Positions 50,136-62,233 of a stretch of DNA of 64,000 nt are shown here, one piece after another. Position numbers and translations under genes: made by a program. The stretch lies in contig JAECYW010000023.1 in the NCBI GenBank assembly GCA_023014335.1, positions 620,001 to 684,000 of the forward strand. Direction: 5' to 3'. Each line of letters begins with the position of its first letter. Position 1 is the first letter of the stretch. The notes under the pieces were generated by a model. The model saw nothing but the letters and a program-made list of their open reading frames with translations, searched no databases and was not told the origin of the DNA. This stretch comes from Galerina marginata (taxonomy: Eukaryota; Basidiomycota; Agaricomycetes; Agaricales; Galerinaceae).

Positions 50136-50761
50136 TGGCTGATAACATGGATGTGCTAAATCCGGTAATGGCTGATAACATGTGCCGTGGTCGATAACAT
50201 TTCGCGTTTTGCGCAGCTCACCAACCTAATTTAAAAAATTCTGAAGAGACAGATATTTTATTTGAATGGCATAGGGAGTTTCTACAAATTTCTGGGCCTA
50301 AAGAATGAGATTTGAGCACAGGAGAGCAAGGACAACCAAATGAGACCCTTTTTGAGACTTTGGCAGGCAACAATGCTCAATGGCCGATAACATCTCCACT
50401 TGTTACTCAACTTCTAGGCTTCAACAAAAAAATGTGAACAGACAATTTTATAGCCCAAGGTCATGCCTACATGCCTGCAAAATTTTGTAGCTAGGGACCG
50501 ATATCTGATCTCAGAACGGCGGCTAGATTTGGCCAATGTTATCGGCCAATGAGTGCTAAATTTGGCTGGTGGTCGATAACATATTGATTTTTCCAGCCTC
50601 TTTGCGCTCGTAATAAAAAATTCTAAAGAGGCTACTTTCATTAATTTTTAAAGGCCTACAGTACTGTGAAGTTTCGTAGCTCGAAACATTTTCTGGAGTC
50701 CAGGGGAACAGAAACAAATTTCTCAAAACGTCAAATCGGACTCAGCCGTGGCTGATAACAT
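50136..50761. repeat. Degenerate repeat block with seven TGGYYGATAACAT motifs
   Basis: The 13-base motif TGGYYGATAACAT occurs at 50136, 50169, 50188, 50381, 50570 and 50749 on the plus strand and at 50536-50548 on the minus strand. Between motifs, other segments recur in diverged form, such as GTGCTAAAT, AAAAAATTCTRAAGAG and TTTYGTAGCT, suggesting a decayed tandem repeat of about 200 bases. Each motif contains a GATA-factor core (HGATAR). It could be a mobile element remnant or a regulatory cluster. Confidence 0.7.
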
Positions 50762-52640
50762 ACCCAGCACTATAGGCCATAAACCCGGAGTGGTTTTCCG
50801 GAGTCGGAGGCTCAGACTCATTCCCTATCTCGGCAAACGCAACATCACCTTCCGCTTACGCTTTCTCTATCAATTGACGGAACAAAGCAATACTGTAGGA
50901 ATGAGTTCTTGTCGGGAAATTTACCTCAATATGCTAATGGTTTGATATAAGGGCCTGGTCATGTTCTTTGTCTACTATGTGAATGGCACTTGGTATTGCG
51001 GATGGTAACCCATTGTGAAGATGTTGCATAGGTTTTTCGTCATGAATAAAATCCGAGTCCTCCGGAAGACCGTCACTCCCTCGTGGGTACTGGACAGGGA
51101 TATAATTGACCACCAGATAGGCTAAAGAAAAAAATCTAAATTTAAAAAGAGAGCAGGCAGACAGTCAGGAGGACCCTGGCCGAATTATAACATTCACCAC
51201 TCAAAAGATAATGGTGCAATCAAAATCTGTGGTCACCTTCCACATATGAGCGCCCGGAATAATCACAAACGTTCAACGACGGCTTGAGCGACCCGTACAG
51301 GCTTGACTGCACATTGATGAAGCCTGGATTGCGTAGCAACGTCGACGACGGTGCATGGTGGTGACGCTGACAATTGGCAGCTGCATAAGGTGTAAATCTG
51401 ATGTACAGAAGACCCCCTGCGATTTTACAGAGCGGGATTGCTTTCTCCAGGTCTAAAATGGTCCGGTGTAGCTTGCCTCACTGAGGGACACAGCAGATGC
51501 TGCCTCTCGACGAAGGGAACGGGAAGGGAGTTAGGATTGATGATTTACCGCCTTGAGACGACCAAGTCTAGTATCAAGTTGTTTTTAGTATAGTTCGTGT
51601 AGTAACCATAGGATAGTGAGAAAAGTACTTCCTGGAGTTGGGGTCTAGGCGATAAATATAGCGACTATGTTGCTGAATCGGTTCATGTATTACTAGCTCG
51701 TTCCATTAAAATCTATATTGTCATAGAGAGTGCCCAAAGTTATTCAAATACGTGGCTTTTGGACTAGAGGAGAAGGAGAGGTGCAGACCGAGTTCTAAGT
51801 TTGGCGGTAAACTCACAGGTCATGTGAGCTGAGAGTGTGAAAGCCCCGACTTTCTTCCTTTTTCAGTAACGCCGTTCATGCTGCACTGGTACTCAATCAT
51901 CTTCGCGGCGGGTTCATAAACTCCCTTAACGAGTGAGTTATAAACCATTTGTCCTGGAACTGATCACCATTGATAGAGCTGTGAGGACGCTCCAGGGCGA
52001 TGTGCAAACATGTTTCCTTTATCTTTGTCCTGCCCAGAGTAAATTGATGCGGTGTGTCAAAGAACCAGATCGTCCAAAAATACCCTGATCCAGGAAGAGT
52101 GTTGTCAGTGACCCATGGTCCCGCCATCTACACTTAAGTATAGGCGGTTATCACGCTATGACAGATCCCAGAAAGAAGAATGTGGAGGGAATGTAACCAA
52201 AAAAACGTATGATGTCGGTGAGCTGCATCCCCTCCCCGAGTTTTCAAATAATCCTCTAACTTTAAAGGCACTAAAAGAGGCAGGGATGGTCTGTTCAATT
52301 AACCCGTGATAGTCTTAACGTCATATCCGTACGCCAAATCTACGAGCTTAAGCGCAATCTACGAGCTATAGATAGGCATTGCTACAGGCTATTTGGTCCA
52401 TTCGTTCACGTCAAACTCTTGTCGGCTGTCTGCTCCTGGTTTCACGGTCCTTGTGCCTTTCCTTACTCCTTGACCATATCCTTTGACATAGGAGAATGAA
52501 ATAACTCCTTCGATCTAAATATAAGGAATATTCGTCATGCGAGCAGCGACATTTAGTGATGGACCGTCAATCGTATAAATGATGATCTCCCGAACCAAGA
52601 GAATCTTCTATCGCTATTTAGTTCTCAAGTTTCTCTCGAC
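50762..52640. other. Upstream region of FAD oxidase gene 1, no supportable gene
   Basis: AT-rich sequence without a gene I can defend. A minus-strand frame at 51897-52127 has no known domain. The last few hundred bases before 52641 should contain the promoter of the FAD oxidase gene. Confidence 0.4.
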
Positions 52641-55284
52641 ATGTTCTCATTCTTCGAAATGGGTGCCGTTCTCGCCACGCTTCTTCACGCTGCTCTCGGG
52701 CAAACTCCCCTCGGTGCTGGTGGCTCTCCAGCGTTTGCTGCATTGAACATCAGTCTCGGAGGACGTCTGGCGCTCGGTGTCCCATGGACAGAGCCTTGCT
52801 TCAGCTCGTTCAACGGCGTGCCCGTTCCCCCTAATGCTACACAATGCGCTTATGTACAGCAGAATTATTTTAATAGCCACAGTAAGTCTCCAACACCCAT
52901 CTTATGCGAGGATTTTACCTATTTACAACTTCTTAGTACCTCGTAGTGATGCCTTTGGCGCGTATAGCGCAGTAAGTCTGAAGCCTGTCTCCCCATGCAA
53001 CCGTTCTCACCTCCTGATCCTTTGTAGACTCAATTTGAAATGTGCATGGCCACAGGCGACCAATGTCTTCTCGATTTTACGAACGCAGCGAACCCTGCTG
53101 CCTTTGCTCCACCCGCAGACTGCAAACAAGGAAGCATTTCTCCCTTCTATGTACGTTCCTGCAAGCTTTCTCCAGTGAACAGTTTTTCATTTCTGATTTC
53201 GACTTGCAGATCGATGTACAGTCGACCAACGATGTGGTGATAGCCATGAACTTTGCTAGGAACACCAAAATGCCGCTTGTCGTAAAAAACACCGGGGTAA
53301 GGAATCCCCGTCGACGCCTGGTTATCACGGCCTAACGAATTATACAAAAGCACGATTTCAAAGGACGAAGCGCTGCTCCGGGTGCATTGGCTCTCTGGGT
53401 GCGTCTTCTAATACAAGTTTCCTCTGAGACCAAAACTTACTTTCACTCTCAGACGCATCATCTCAAAACCGTAGGAACCCCTTTATGTCCCTCTGGAGTG
53501 ACGAACGACTAAATGTCGTCCACAGATGACTCACGTCAAAAGTTTCGTTGCAGACGGCTGTAATGGATCTGGAAAAGAAGCTATCACCATTGCTGTACGT
53601 ACTTACTGACGCCTTTTCGCCCGTCGGCTAAGTTGTTCTCCAAACAGGCTGGTGTACAGTTTAACGAGCTCTATCAATTCGCCGACGGCCTCGGACTCGA
53701 AATCGTCGGTGGCTCTGACCAGACAGTTGGCGCCGCTGGAGGATTCTTACAGGTGACTTGCACGTCTTTTCGTTCTAACAATTGTGTTGATAAATTATAC
53801 CCTCAGGGAGGAGGCCATTCATCTATTACTCCGTCCTCAGGAATGGCAGTCGACCGTGTGGTGCGTTCCTTTACCCTTACGTCACCGAAGCTGTTGGCTT
53901 AATGGCGTTTTACACCAGCTTCAATACAAGATCGTAACCACAGACGGTAGCTACCGAACGGCGAACGCATGCCAGAACTCGGACCTGTTCTTTGCGCTCC
54001 GTGGAGGAGGAGGAGGAACTTTCGGTGTGGTCATGGAAGCGACCATCATAGCAACCAAGGCGCGACCATATCAAATGTAAGATCCTAAAAAAATATCTTT
54101 CAAACTCCTTCACTGACGCGTCGTCTTTTCTGTGTAGTGCGAGCATTAACTGGCCTCCTTCCGATGCCAACAACCGACAGATTCTATCTATGTTCATCGA
54201 CAATGCTACAGCACTGGCCACTGCTGGATGGGGTGGATATCTCACCGTGAGTTTACTATAGCCAGAAAAACGAGTATTTGGCGTACTAAATTCCTCCAGC
54301 CTGGAACTGGAAGCTTCGTTATCACGAACCCAAATTTCAAGTCCGCAGCCGATGCTAAGAAGTCGGTACAGACGCTGTTTGACTTAGCAACAAAGCTCGG
54401 CGGACAGCCTTCAGTCGTTTCTGCCAAATCCTTCTTCGAATGGTTCACACTATTCGTGGATAACAAGCTCAGTTTTGTTCAGGATGTAAGTACACAGCCC
54501 AATAAATGTCCACAACCTGCCAAGGAACCTAACTGCGTCTTACAATAGTCCGTTGGTCTGCCGAATGCCCTTACTTCGCGTCTTATTCCTGCGGACAACC
54601 ACAAGACAGCCGCCGGAAGGGCTCAACTTCTTGATGCGATGACGAACGCCTTCTCCAACACCATCTTTGCGCAGATCCATCTGACCACGCCCTTCGGCTT
54701 CAAGGGATCTGATGGCTCAGATACCAGTGTGAACCCCATCTGGAGAACATCGCTATATCAGGTATGTAGCAGATCGTCGAATTTTTAAATCGCTCTGTGG
54801 AGGTGCTAATCATGAACTCAAAATAGGTTATTTTGGTTAACACGTGGCTCGTCCAGTCGACCCTTGCAGACCGCCAAGGTGCCTACGCAGCATCCACAAA
54901 GGCAGCCAATTTCCTGCGCGATATTACACCAAACTCAGGAGCTTACCACGTAAGGCCTTTTTAAAAAAATGTTCTTGTGAATTTTCGGCTAACGAGACTT
55001 TTTCAGAACGAGGCTGACATTCACGAACCCAACTTCGAACAATCCTTCTGGGGACAGACATTATACAACAAACTCCTCACCATCAAGAACAAATAGTCAG
55101 TAACACTTCCGTTTTCTTCTAAGTCTCTGTCCTGACCTTACATTACAGCGACCCTACACACCTTCTCGATTGCTGGAACTGCAGTACGTATCTTTCGAAC
55201 TTTTCATGAGCCTCCTCTCATCAAATATCATTTCTAGTTGGCTGGAAAGGAGCAAGCTCTCCCCAGTTCAAGTGCTACATTTAA
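52641..55284 (+). CDS. Secreted FAD-linked oxidase, PCMH/BBE type (paralogue 1)
   Basis: FAD-dependent oxidase of the berberine-bridge-enzyme-like group, which oxidises small alcohols, sugars or alkaloids with oxygen; the substrate here is unknown. About fifteen exons are joined by short introns and end ...CWNC-IGWKGASSPQFKCYI with TAA at 55282-55284. The start MFSFFEMGAVLATLLHAALG looks like a signal peptide. The FAD-binding part shows PLVVKNTG then HDFKGRSAAPGALALW (the His is the expected covalent FAD attachment site), GLEIVGGSDQTVGAAGGFLQ, GGGHSSITPSSGMAVD and [20 protein letters not shown]. The C-terminal NKYDPTHLLDCWNC is the usual BBE end. One exon, 53453-53470, is just 18 bases. The gene is convergent with MIF2. 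Confidence 0.9.
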
Positions 55285-55817
55285 ATGAATAATTTCACGT
55301 CTTTTGAATGCCATTGGATCCCCGATCCACGACCTGTCCTTACTCTTTACCTTTCCGCTCTTTGTGTCAATGTTCCTCTTTGTAAGATTATTCAACTAAT
55401 TAGGTGCGGACCTAACAAGCGCCAGCTACTCTGGACGTTTGCTCTGTTCGTACTCCGTATTTACAATTAATGTTATCACTGGGTTTTTACCACACGTAGT
55501 GGTTGTGTCTTCCGATCCCTTTCGAACCTTGATGATTTATACTCTGTACATATAGGTTAGTTTTTGGTACCTTGCTCTCGTTTTTTGGGCTAAAATACAT
55601 GGGCATAACAAATAAGATAGGAAAAATGAGAAAGCAGCACTGGGTGAAGTAATAAAGATAATCGAAAAGGGCCATAGCTCTATAACGATCGCGCCGGTTA
55701 TATAACTCATTCCGAGCTCATCCATTCGTCTGTCCATACGTCCGATCGAAACAGCGATGAAACCGGTCGGAGACCGACGGAATGCACGAGAATAACGCGG
55801 CCCCTTGTGCATACGGC

Positions 55818-57960
55818 CTAGGACTTCCGTGTTGACGGAAACACGGCCATCGAAACTGCACGACCATTCGGAGCCGGAGCCGTCTTGGCGCTTGTCGAGG
55901 GCGCCCCTGCACTGGAGGACCGCACTAGCGACTTGCGCCTCTGCGCCTCTGCGACATGGTCCGCTTTGGCCGACTTCTCATCTTTGTTCATGTCCACCTT
56001 CCTGGCCTGTGTGAAGAAGAGTTTGGCATTCCGTTCACATATGTTTTCGATCAAGTAGGTGTTTCCTACGAATTCAAAGTCGAGGTCAAATTTGTGAGTG
56101 ATGGGTAAAAGTTTTGATATCACCGGTCTCACCTCTTGGAACCATAAACATCCCTCCTGAAGTGAGGATCATAGAAGTTTCATGGACCTTGAAATTTACC
56201 GCGCCTTCAATCACGTAGAAGACCTGATCGTACTTTATTCAGACCGAGGTTTAACGAGGCAGGGGCGAGAACGAAACTCACATATGTGTTATCTTTTGCC
56301 GCCTTACTGGGCTTCCGACCTCGAGGGGGTATTATCAACTGCCCGGCGGCGATGAAATCGTCGTCTCCAAAGATTTTATCAAATGACCAATTACGGTCCG
56401 CTGCTAGCTTTGGCTCAACCATCTTCGCAGTCCATGCAATGCCTATGGAAGGAAAGTAGACGATCCTTTCTCAGACAAAATTAATGACGGTAAACGGAGG
56501 GAAAACCTTACGTCGTTCGACCTCCTCTTTCGTGGTGAAATGAAGGACAGTACATAGCGCTTGGGTCTCGTCATCCCAACCCTCCTCGGGATTAACAACA
56601 GGAAGTGGCGGTGGTACGTCGTATTCGTCTGGGTCAGCGGCTTGTCTACTCCTGCTTCGTGCTCGTGTCGATCCTCGTTTCCGCTTCGCGCCGAGGGGTA
56701 TCGTTTCATCCTTTGGTATTCGACGAATTTCCTTGATTGGAGGAACAAGAACGGGGCCAGAGTGTTCCGTTCTGCCATAGACTACTTTCTCGCCGCGCCA
56801 ATATTCCAGTGGCGGGAAGTGTTCGCGTTTACTCTTCCTGATCCCTTCCCGTTGAGCTGAAAGCGGAAAAATCTAAATGAGGCGACGAATAAAGCGCAAA
56901 AATAATGGGGGACACTTACGACGATTCTCCTTCTTGGATTTGGTTGATGTCTTGCTAGCAGGTTTCTTCTGCTCCGCGACAGCTTTGCCCTTCTTATCCT
57001 GAGCTACCTTTGTTTTCTTGACAGGTGGCTCAGGTTCCTGCTCGGACTGCTCTTCCTCACTATCAGGACCTAAGCCAACGTCTTCCAGGCCTTGAGCAAT
57101 TTGGTCCTCCACTTCTTCCTCTTGGTCTGGCGTCTCCTCCCTGACAGCCTTCTTCTTGCCTTTATCTGGACGGTTCCTAGTTGGAGTCTCTTGAGGCGGT
57201 TCCTCCTCCTCCTCCTCCTCCTGCTCTTCATCCTCTTCTTCTATCCGGCCAAAGTTAGACTGCCTCGGAGTGCGTTGATTTGGGGGACTATCTTCCTGCG
57301 GTCCGTAATCGTCGAAGCCACCAGGGTCTTGGTCCATATCATAATCCCCACCATTATAGTCTCCAGCAGCCTCATTCTCAGATTCTGAGTCGGCTTCCGG
57401 CTCAGGCTCTCGCCTTGACTTCCGCAGACTAGAGGGACCGGCAGCCCCAAGTTTAGCAGTTCGCTGTGCCGAGCTGTGAGGACGCGGAGAGGGAATCTTG
57501 TCGAAGTCGATATCGGAGGTTCGTGCCACCGGCCGAATCGACGATCGACTCCGACCCGCAGTTGTGGGTGTAGTAGGCGGCCTCAAATTCATCAAAGATC
57601 TCAAGTTAGGGCCTAATACACAAGTAAGAGATGTTAGTTTTGTCAAATACAAGAGCTTCATGAGCACACACTATCCAATTCCATTGTCTGCTCGCCATCT
57701 TCGTCGTCATAATCATCGTCTCGACGACCCATGAACGCGGAGCTCCTCTTCCTTCCTTTAGGTCGCGGTGGCGTCCTCCCATCGGCCTGTTGCAGAATCT
57801 CCTCGAAAGGCTCAAAGCCATCGGACTTGCGCTCGACGTGCTGAACTGCGATGCCGGTCTTCTTGCCAACTTCGGGATTGTCGCCGCGGTAAGGAATATG
57901 CGCCTTTTGTGGGCCTCTTCTGGCACCGCCAACGCTGCTCTTGCGTGCAGAGGTTGGCAT
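55818..57960 (-). CDS. MIF2: Kinetochore protein Mif2 (CENP-C)
   Basis: Inner-kinetochore protein that binds CENP-A nucleosomes at centromeres and recruits the outer kinetochore. Six exons (57960-57672, 57612-56920, 56856-56512, 56442-56282, 56223-56133, 56065-55818) give about 608 residues. The N-terminal Mif2 domain reads IPYRGDNPEVGKKTG, then GFEPFEEILQQADGRTPP. A long acidic middle (EEEDEEQEEEEEEE) follows. The CENP-C motif spans the start of exon 3: GIRKSKREHFPPLEYWRGEK. The C-terminal cupin dimerisation fold covers exons 4-6, with AAGQLIIPPRGRKP, VFYVIEGAVNFKVHE and GNTYLIENICERNAKLFF. All landmarks are intact, so the gene is probably functional. Its stop is about 530 bases from that of FAD oxidase gene 1. 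Finding the gene says nothing about a centromere being nearby. Confidence 0.95.
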
Positions 57961-58319
57961 CTCGGGGAGAGAACTGGAGACGGAGAATGGGAGTCAGGAA
58001 TGGAAGGTTTCAATATATCCGTGGGAAACAAACAGAACACGCGCATAAAACGCGCTTGGTTGTATTTGGCTGCGTCACGACACGCGCTTCTTGACGCGTC
58101 GTCGCGATATTTTCAGAAAGAAGTCGAGACTGGAAATGGCATGGAACGGCAATATAATACAACATATAACACCATGTTACTTATGCTGGTTTTGATAAGA
58201 CAAAAGTTTGGTACATAAATAAAAAAGGAAAACAATTATCTTCGTCTGCCAAACAGCAAGGGCGAAATTTACACCTCATAAAGTGAGGTTAATCCCGAAT
58301 ACCCTCAACGATGAGGGTA

Positions 58320-58702
58320 CAGTCATCCACCGGCTAATGTTACAGCACCACTGAGTGTTACACTTTCGTAACTCGGCCAAAAGTGCCTCTTTTTTGACAA
58401 AATAAATTTCTCCTGTGAGCTGTATGCATTCCCTATGACCTTGCAAATCCTCAGAAGGAATGGATAATATTTCACTGAGAAATGGCGAGCCCAAAATCCT
58501 TCAAATAGGCTCACCACCCAGTGTTACACCGGTGTTTGGGGAATAACCTTGCGAGAAGTGGACAGAATCACCTGAAAATTTGACTGAAGGAACTAATCGA
58601 ATTATAAAGAATTATCATGTAGTTTGTAATGGGCAAAGGTGAGGCCAAGAATTTTGATTTTGATTTTTAACTTTCGGTGTAACATTAGCTGGTGCATGAC
58701 TG
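58320..58702. mobile_element. MITE, Tc1/mariner (pogo/Fot1-like)
   Basis: A 383-bp element with 25-bp terminal inverted repeats (58320-58344 and 58678-58702), two mismatches. The termini read CAGTCATSCACCRGCTAATG then TTACA and are flanked by TA on both sides (58318-58319 and 58703-58704). TA targets and CAGTCA-type ends fit non-autonomous relatives of fungal pogo/Fot1 elements. Internal copies of GTGTTACAC echo the inner part of the ends. No open frame of note. Confidence 0.85.
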
Positions 58703-58999
58703 TAGTTGCGCGAGTGAATATATACGCATATAGAACTGGGATGATGAACTCTCCTCCGGACAGGTTGTGTGGTAAACTGTGAGGCTCGAATACTATTAAT
58801 TCAGTAAAATATTCAGCGCAAGGATATCTTCGGTGATAAGTTGCAATACTGGGTTTGTGCAAAGAGTTGAGGATTTTCGGCCGGAAGGAGTGAAAGTGCC
58901 ACGGACATGAACGAAAGATCTGTAGGGAAGCTTACTGGTAAGCGTCAAGCATTCAAAAGTTGTGAATGGAATGGAACCTACGCGTAATGAATGTATTCA

Positions 59000-60740
59000 T
59001 CATGTAGAGGCCGATGAGATTACCCCCGAGCCAAGACACCAATCCCCATCCCACAGAGCCGCCACTTGTCCTGGTGTGACAGCCTGCTGGGGACGTTCAC
59101 ACTCGATTCGAAGCGCGCCGTCTTGTGTTCTGAGACGGAATAATTATTATTGGGACAATCACAGAACACATCGAAATTGCAAACCAACCTTTTCGCGACA
59201 CAGTGCACAGGTTCCATCCGATAACGATGCTGGACTTCCAAACGTGCGCCTTCGGGAAGGTCGATACCTGACGGTGGTGCATCTCGCCATATCCACGTAA
59301 ACTCTGGGACACTTATGACGGACGAGAACAAGGACTCGTGGGTACTATAAAGGATACGATCAGTGAGACGCTCGCCTTCCAAAAGTTATAAGATTCCAAA
59401 ACTAACCTCCCAGGAACGACCATGATAGCATTCGTGTTTTTATCTTTCTCCACTACGAACATCTTCTGACCCATTCCCGGTACCCGCGCATTTTGCCCAA
59501 TGGTGAAGTTCCACAAACCACCATGCTCGCCAATTGTTTCTCCTGTCAACTTGTTGATTATAGGACCAGGACTGGGGTCGATATACGACGCTGATCAAAA
59601 TGTACAGATTTCCGTTGTCAAAATTGAAGAACGGAGGAAAAATAAAAATAATTTAACACACTTAGAAATCCTCCAAACCGAGTCCGTTCGCCAACAAAAC
59701 ATATCCCAACGCTGTCAGGTCTCTCAGCAGTCGCCAGGCCATTTTGCTTGGCCAGTTCTCTGACCTGAGGTTTTGTCAAGTGTCCGATAGGAAACAAAGC
59801 GCGTCGTAGGCCAGGTTCTGAGATAGCTGAAAGGAAGTAGGTTTGGTCTTTATGCTTGTCGGTAGGGCGGAGGAGCTTGGGTCGCGTGGGTGAGGTTAAG
59901 GACGACGAAGAAGATGAGGGTTGAGACGACCATGTTTTTGACGCGTAGTGACCTATGACACCTTTATTTAGACCCACATTCGGAGAAGGAAAATGATTTA
60001 GATTACCTGTGGCAAACCACGTATCTTTCTCCGTGCTCTTATTTATAGGCAACTTTTCAAGAAGGGCACCAAATTTGATCTCCCTACGACATCAGGACAA
60101 AAAAACACCTAAGAGACAGAAGAACTCACTTGTTACACCATACATCCGGATTAGGGCTGATACCCACCTCCCATTGCCTTAATGAAGGTTCAAACACGCG
60201 ATTCCAGTACTCCTTCGACAGGTCAATCTGGGATACAGGATTCAGGGTGAATACCTCTGCCAAAGTACCGAGATCGTCAGGGGGCTTACCAGCTCACAAG
60301 GCAGACCAAGCTTCCTGCACACAATTTGTATATCTTCCCAGTCTTTCTCCCATTCACATCCCTTGTCGGAGCCCGATTCGTCTCTGGTATCCCAATTTCG
60401 CATGTACACAGCGGAGAGATCGTAGTCCTAACCCATGAAACGCGCACGTTGGCATAAAGTAAACAAGAAAAATTAAAGAGGACGAACCTGTTTCGCTAAA
60501 AGCATAGCAGCCATGGAAGAATCCACGCCGCCCGACATTCCTACGACAACTGCAGGACTGTCATGTCAGTTTTCGTGCTTTAAGTGTGTTTACAAGCGTA
60601 CTTCTATCGCCTTTCTTCGGACTGTTCCCATCTTGAACATCCGAACAAGTGGTAAATGCGCAAGAACGGCTAAAATTGAAAGATCGGTGGATGGTAGGAC
60701 GAGCACAAGCGTAGAGCGTGGCTGTTAGGAAACGGGACAT
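59000..60740 (-). CDS. SLM3: Mitochondrial tRNA-specific 2-thiouridylase (MnmA/MTU1/Slm3)
   Basis: Catalyses ATP-dependent 2-thiolation of the wobble uridine of mitochondrial tRNAs for Lys, Glu and Gln. Nine exons (60740-60602, 60549-60488, 60427-60290, 60227-60130, 60083-60007, 59961-59662, 59590-59407, 59344-59189, 59129-59000) sum to 428 codons. The start MSRFLTATLYACARPTIHRS is basic and hydroxylated, as a mitochondrial targeting sequence should be; another ATG lies six codons upstream at 60758. The PP-loop ATP site VVGMSGGVDSSMAAMLLA follows at about residue 48. The two catalytic cysteines lie in NPDVWCN (near residue 144) and SVGICFVGER (near residue 258). TRPKLLRPTDKHKDQTYFLS and GLWNFTIGQNARVPGM are further family signatures. 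The C-terminal beta-barrel ends ALWDGDWCLGSGVI. No lesion is seen. Confidence 0.93.
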
Positions 60741-62233
60741 ACGAAAACACAAGTACAAATAGTGCAGTCGTTTTGGTCATTTCAGGCCTAAATTGGGCGA
60801 CTGTTTCTTGCTCTTGCCCATTCTTATCCTTGCACTCGCAGCATGGTGCAGCATGCTGCGAGCGACTTACTTATACCTAATGATGGGAAACGGCCTAAAT
60901 TTGGCCTTGTCAGCTCTCATATGAGCCTCATGTCTTTTGGAGCTTGGCGGCGTGTCTGCGTTGACGGTTGAAAGTCTGAAGTGCCAGTCGCCAGTCGCCA
61001 TTTCTACCTATTGCTTGACAACAACGCGAAGTCGCCGAAGACCTATTCGGGACTTCATCTGGTACCTTCTAGCACCCAGCAATCACACAGGCTCTGGTTT
61101 ATGCGTTGATGAAATTGTCAATACATACCTTGACTAATTCCGTTTTTACTGCGGCTCCTCGGAGGTGCCACTATGGACAATTTGTGGTTAGTGTCGGCGG
61201 ATTTCATGCATTTTTTCACTATTTTGATGTACTACAAGGTTGACATTGATTTAGCTCTTGTTTAAGTACCACTTTCCATTGAAGGCCTTCAAGGATTTAT
61301 TCACAATCGTGTACAAAATGGTTCAAAGATCTTCAGGCTGCCTTAAAGTTAAACTAAAAGCGAAGAGCTGGTAACTTGTTTTCTTTCCTCGTGCCAAAAC
61401 CCTTTTTCCATTGCGGATTCCCAAACAGTTCGCTTCGTGTCCTACAGTGTCTTTCATTATTAATGCGATGATGTGGAAGGCGGTTCGTTCTGTTCTAGGC
61501 AAGTCCTTTTACTTTGAAATCAACAAAGCGCTCGACTTACTCACTCGCATATGACAGATGATCAGTAGTCAGCCAGTCGAACACATTCGTGATATTGCAG
61601 CCATCGTGTTTTGTACTTAGCCATGTTATCAACAGCCGCGGCTTCTCTGGCCATGGCCTTGTATGCCCTCAGGATGGAACACAATTCTAGTTCGTCCCGC
61701 ATGAGTGGCGTAAATCTAAGCGAACAAGCAATGAAAGTATTGATAACGTTTCCAGTTGTGTGGTTCTTCTGCACTCACTTCAATCAGACGGTCGTCGACG
61801 ATCAGTCGATCCATTTTCTGGTAGAGTTTTGCTTGACATCTCCAAGACCTTTTTTTTTTTGCAGATCCATCCTTTGAACAAAAAACTCATGCCGTTCCGA
61901 CATTTTCTCTTTCTCAACAGCTCTCTTGTCTGAATGACCGGCACGTTTAAATGTCCTGGTCATTGTACCAGCCGACCATCGAGAGCGACCTGGGTACCCA
62001 ACTGTTCTGTCTCACGTAGCTTATACCCTGGGACGTGGGCACCTGGAGAAACCTGGACCAGACTGTCAACTGTCAAACCCTATTTTTGGACATGATGGGT
62101 GAGTAAAACGGTAAATGATGGTGGCAGTTATTCTTACCTGAGGTTAAGATGCAGGTTTGATGACTTACTCGTCGTACATATAGACTGGTACCCCAGGCCA
62201 AAAGATACCTGCTTTCACCCTCACCCTCTTTCC
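60741..62233. other. Divergent intergenic region, possible small remnant
   Basis: Lies between the divergent thiouridylase and second FAD oxidase genes and should hold both promoters. On the minus strand at 61562-61774 a frame contains protein-like sequence (MRDELELCSILRAYKAMARE, then NMAKYKTRWLQYHECV), preceded by a plausible intron (GTGAGT...TTAG, 61722-61784), but the upstream open frame joins out of phase. It may be a decayed small gene; I do not recognise it. Confidence 0.3.

Noticed and set aside
57092..57388. A 98-codon hydrophobic plus-strand frame inside MIF2.
   Set aside because: It is the antisense of the acidic glutamate-rich exon of MIF2; CTC/CTT codons on the other strand give leucine and phenylalanine runs.
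55818..57960. A centromere near the MIF2 gene and the repeat array.
   Set aside because: The location of a kinetochore gene is unrelated to centromere position, and the array is too short and too far away to argue for one.
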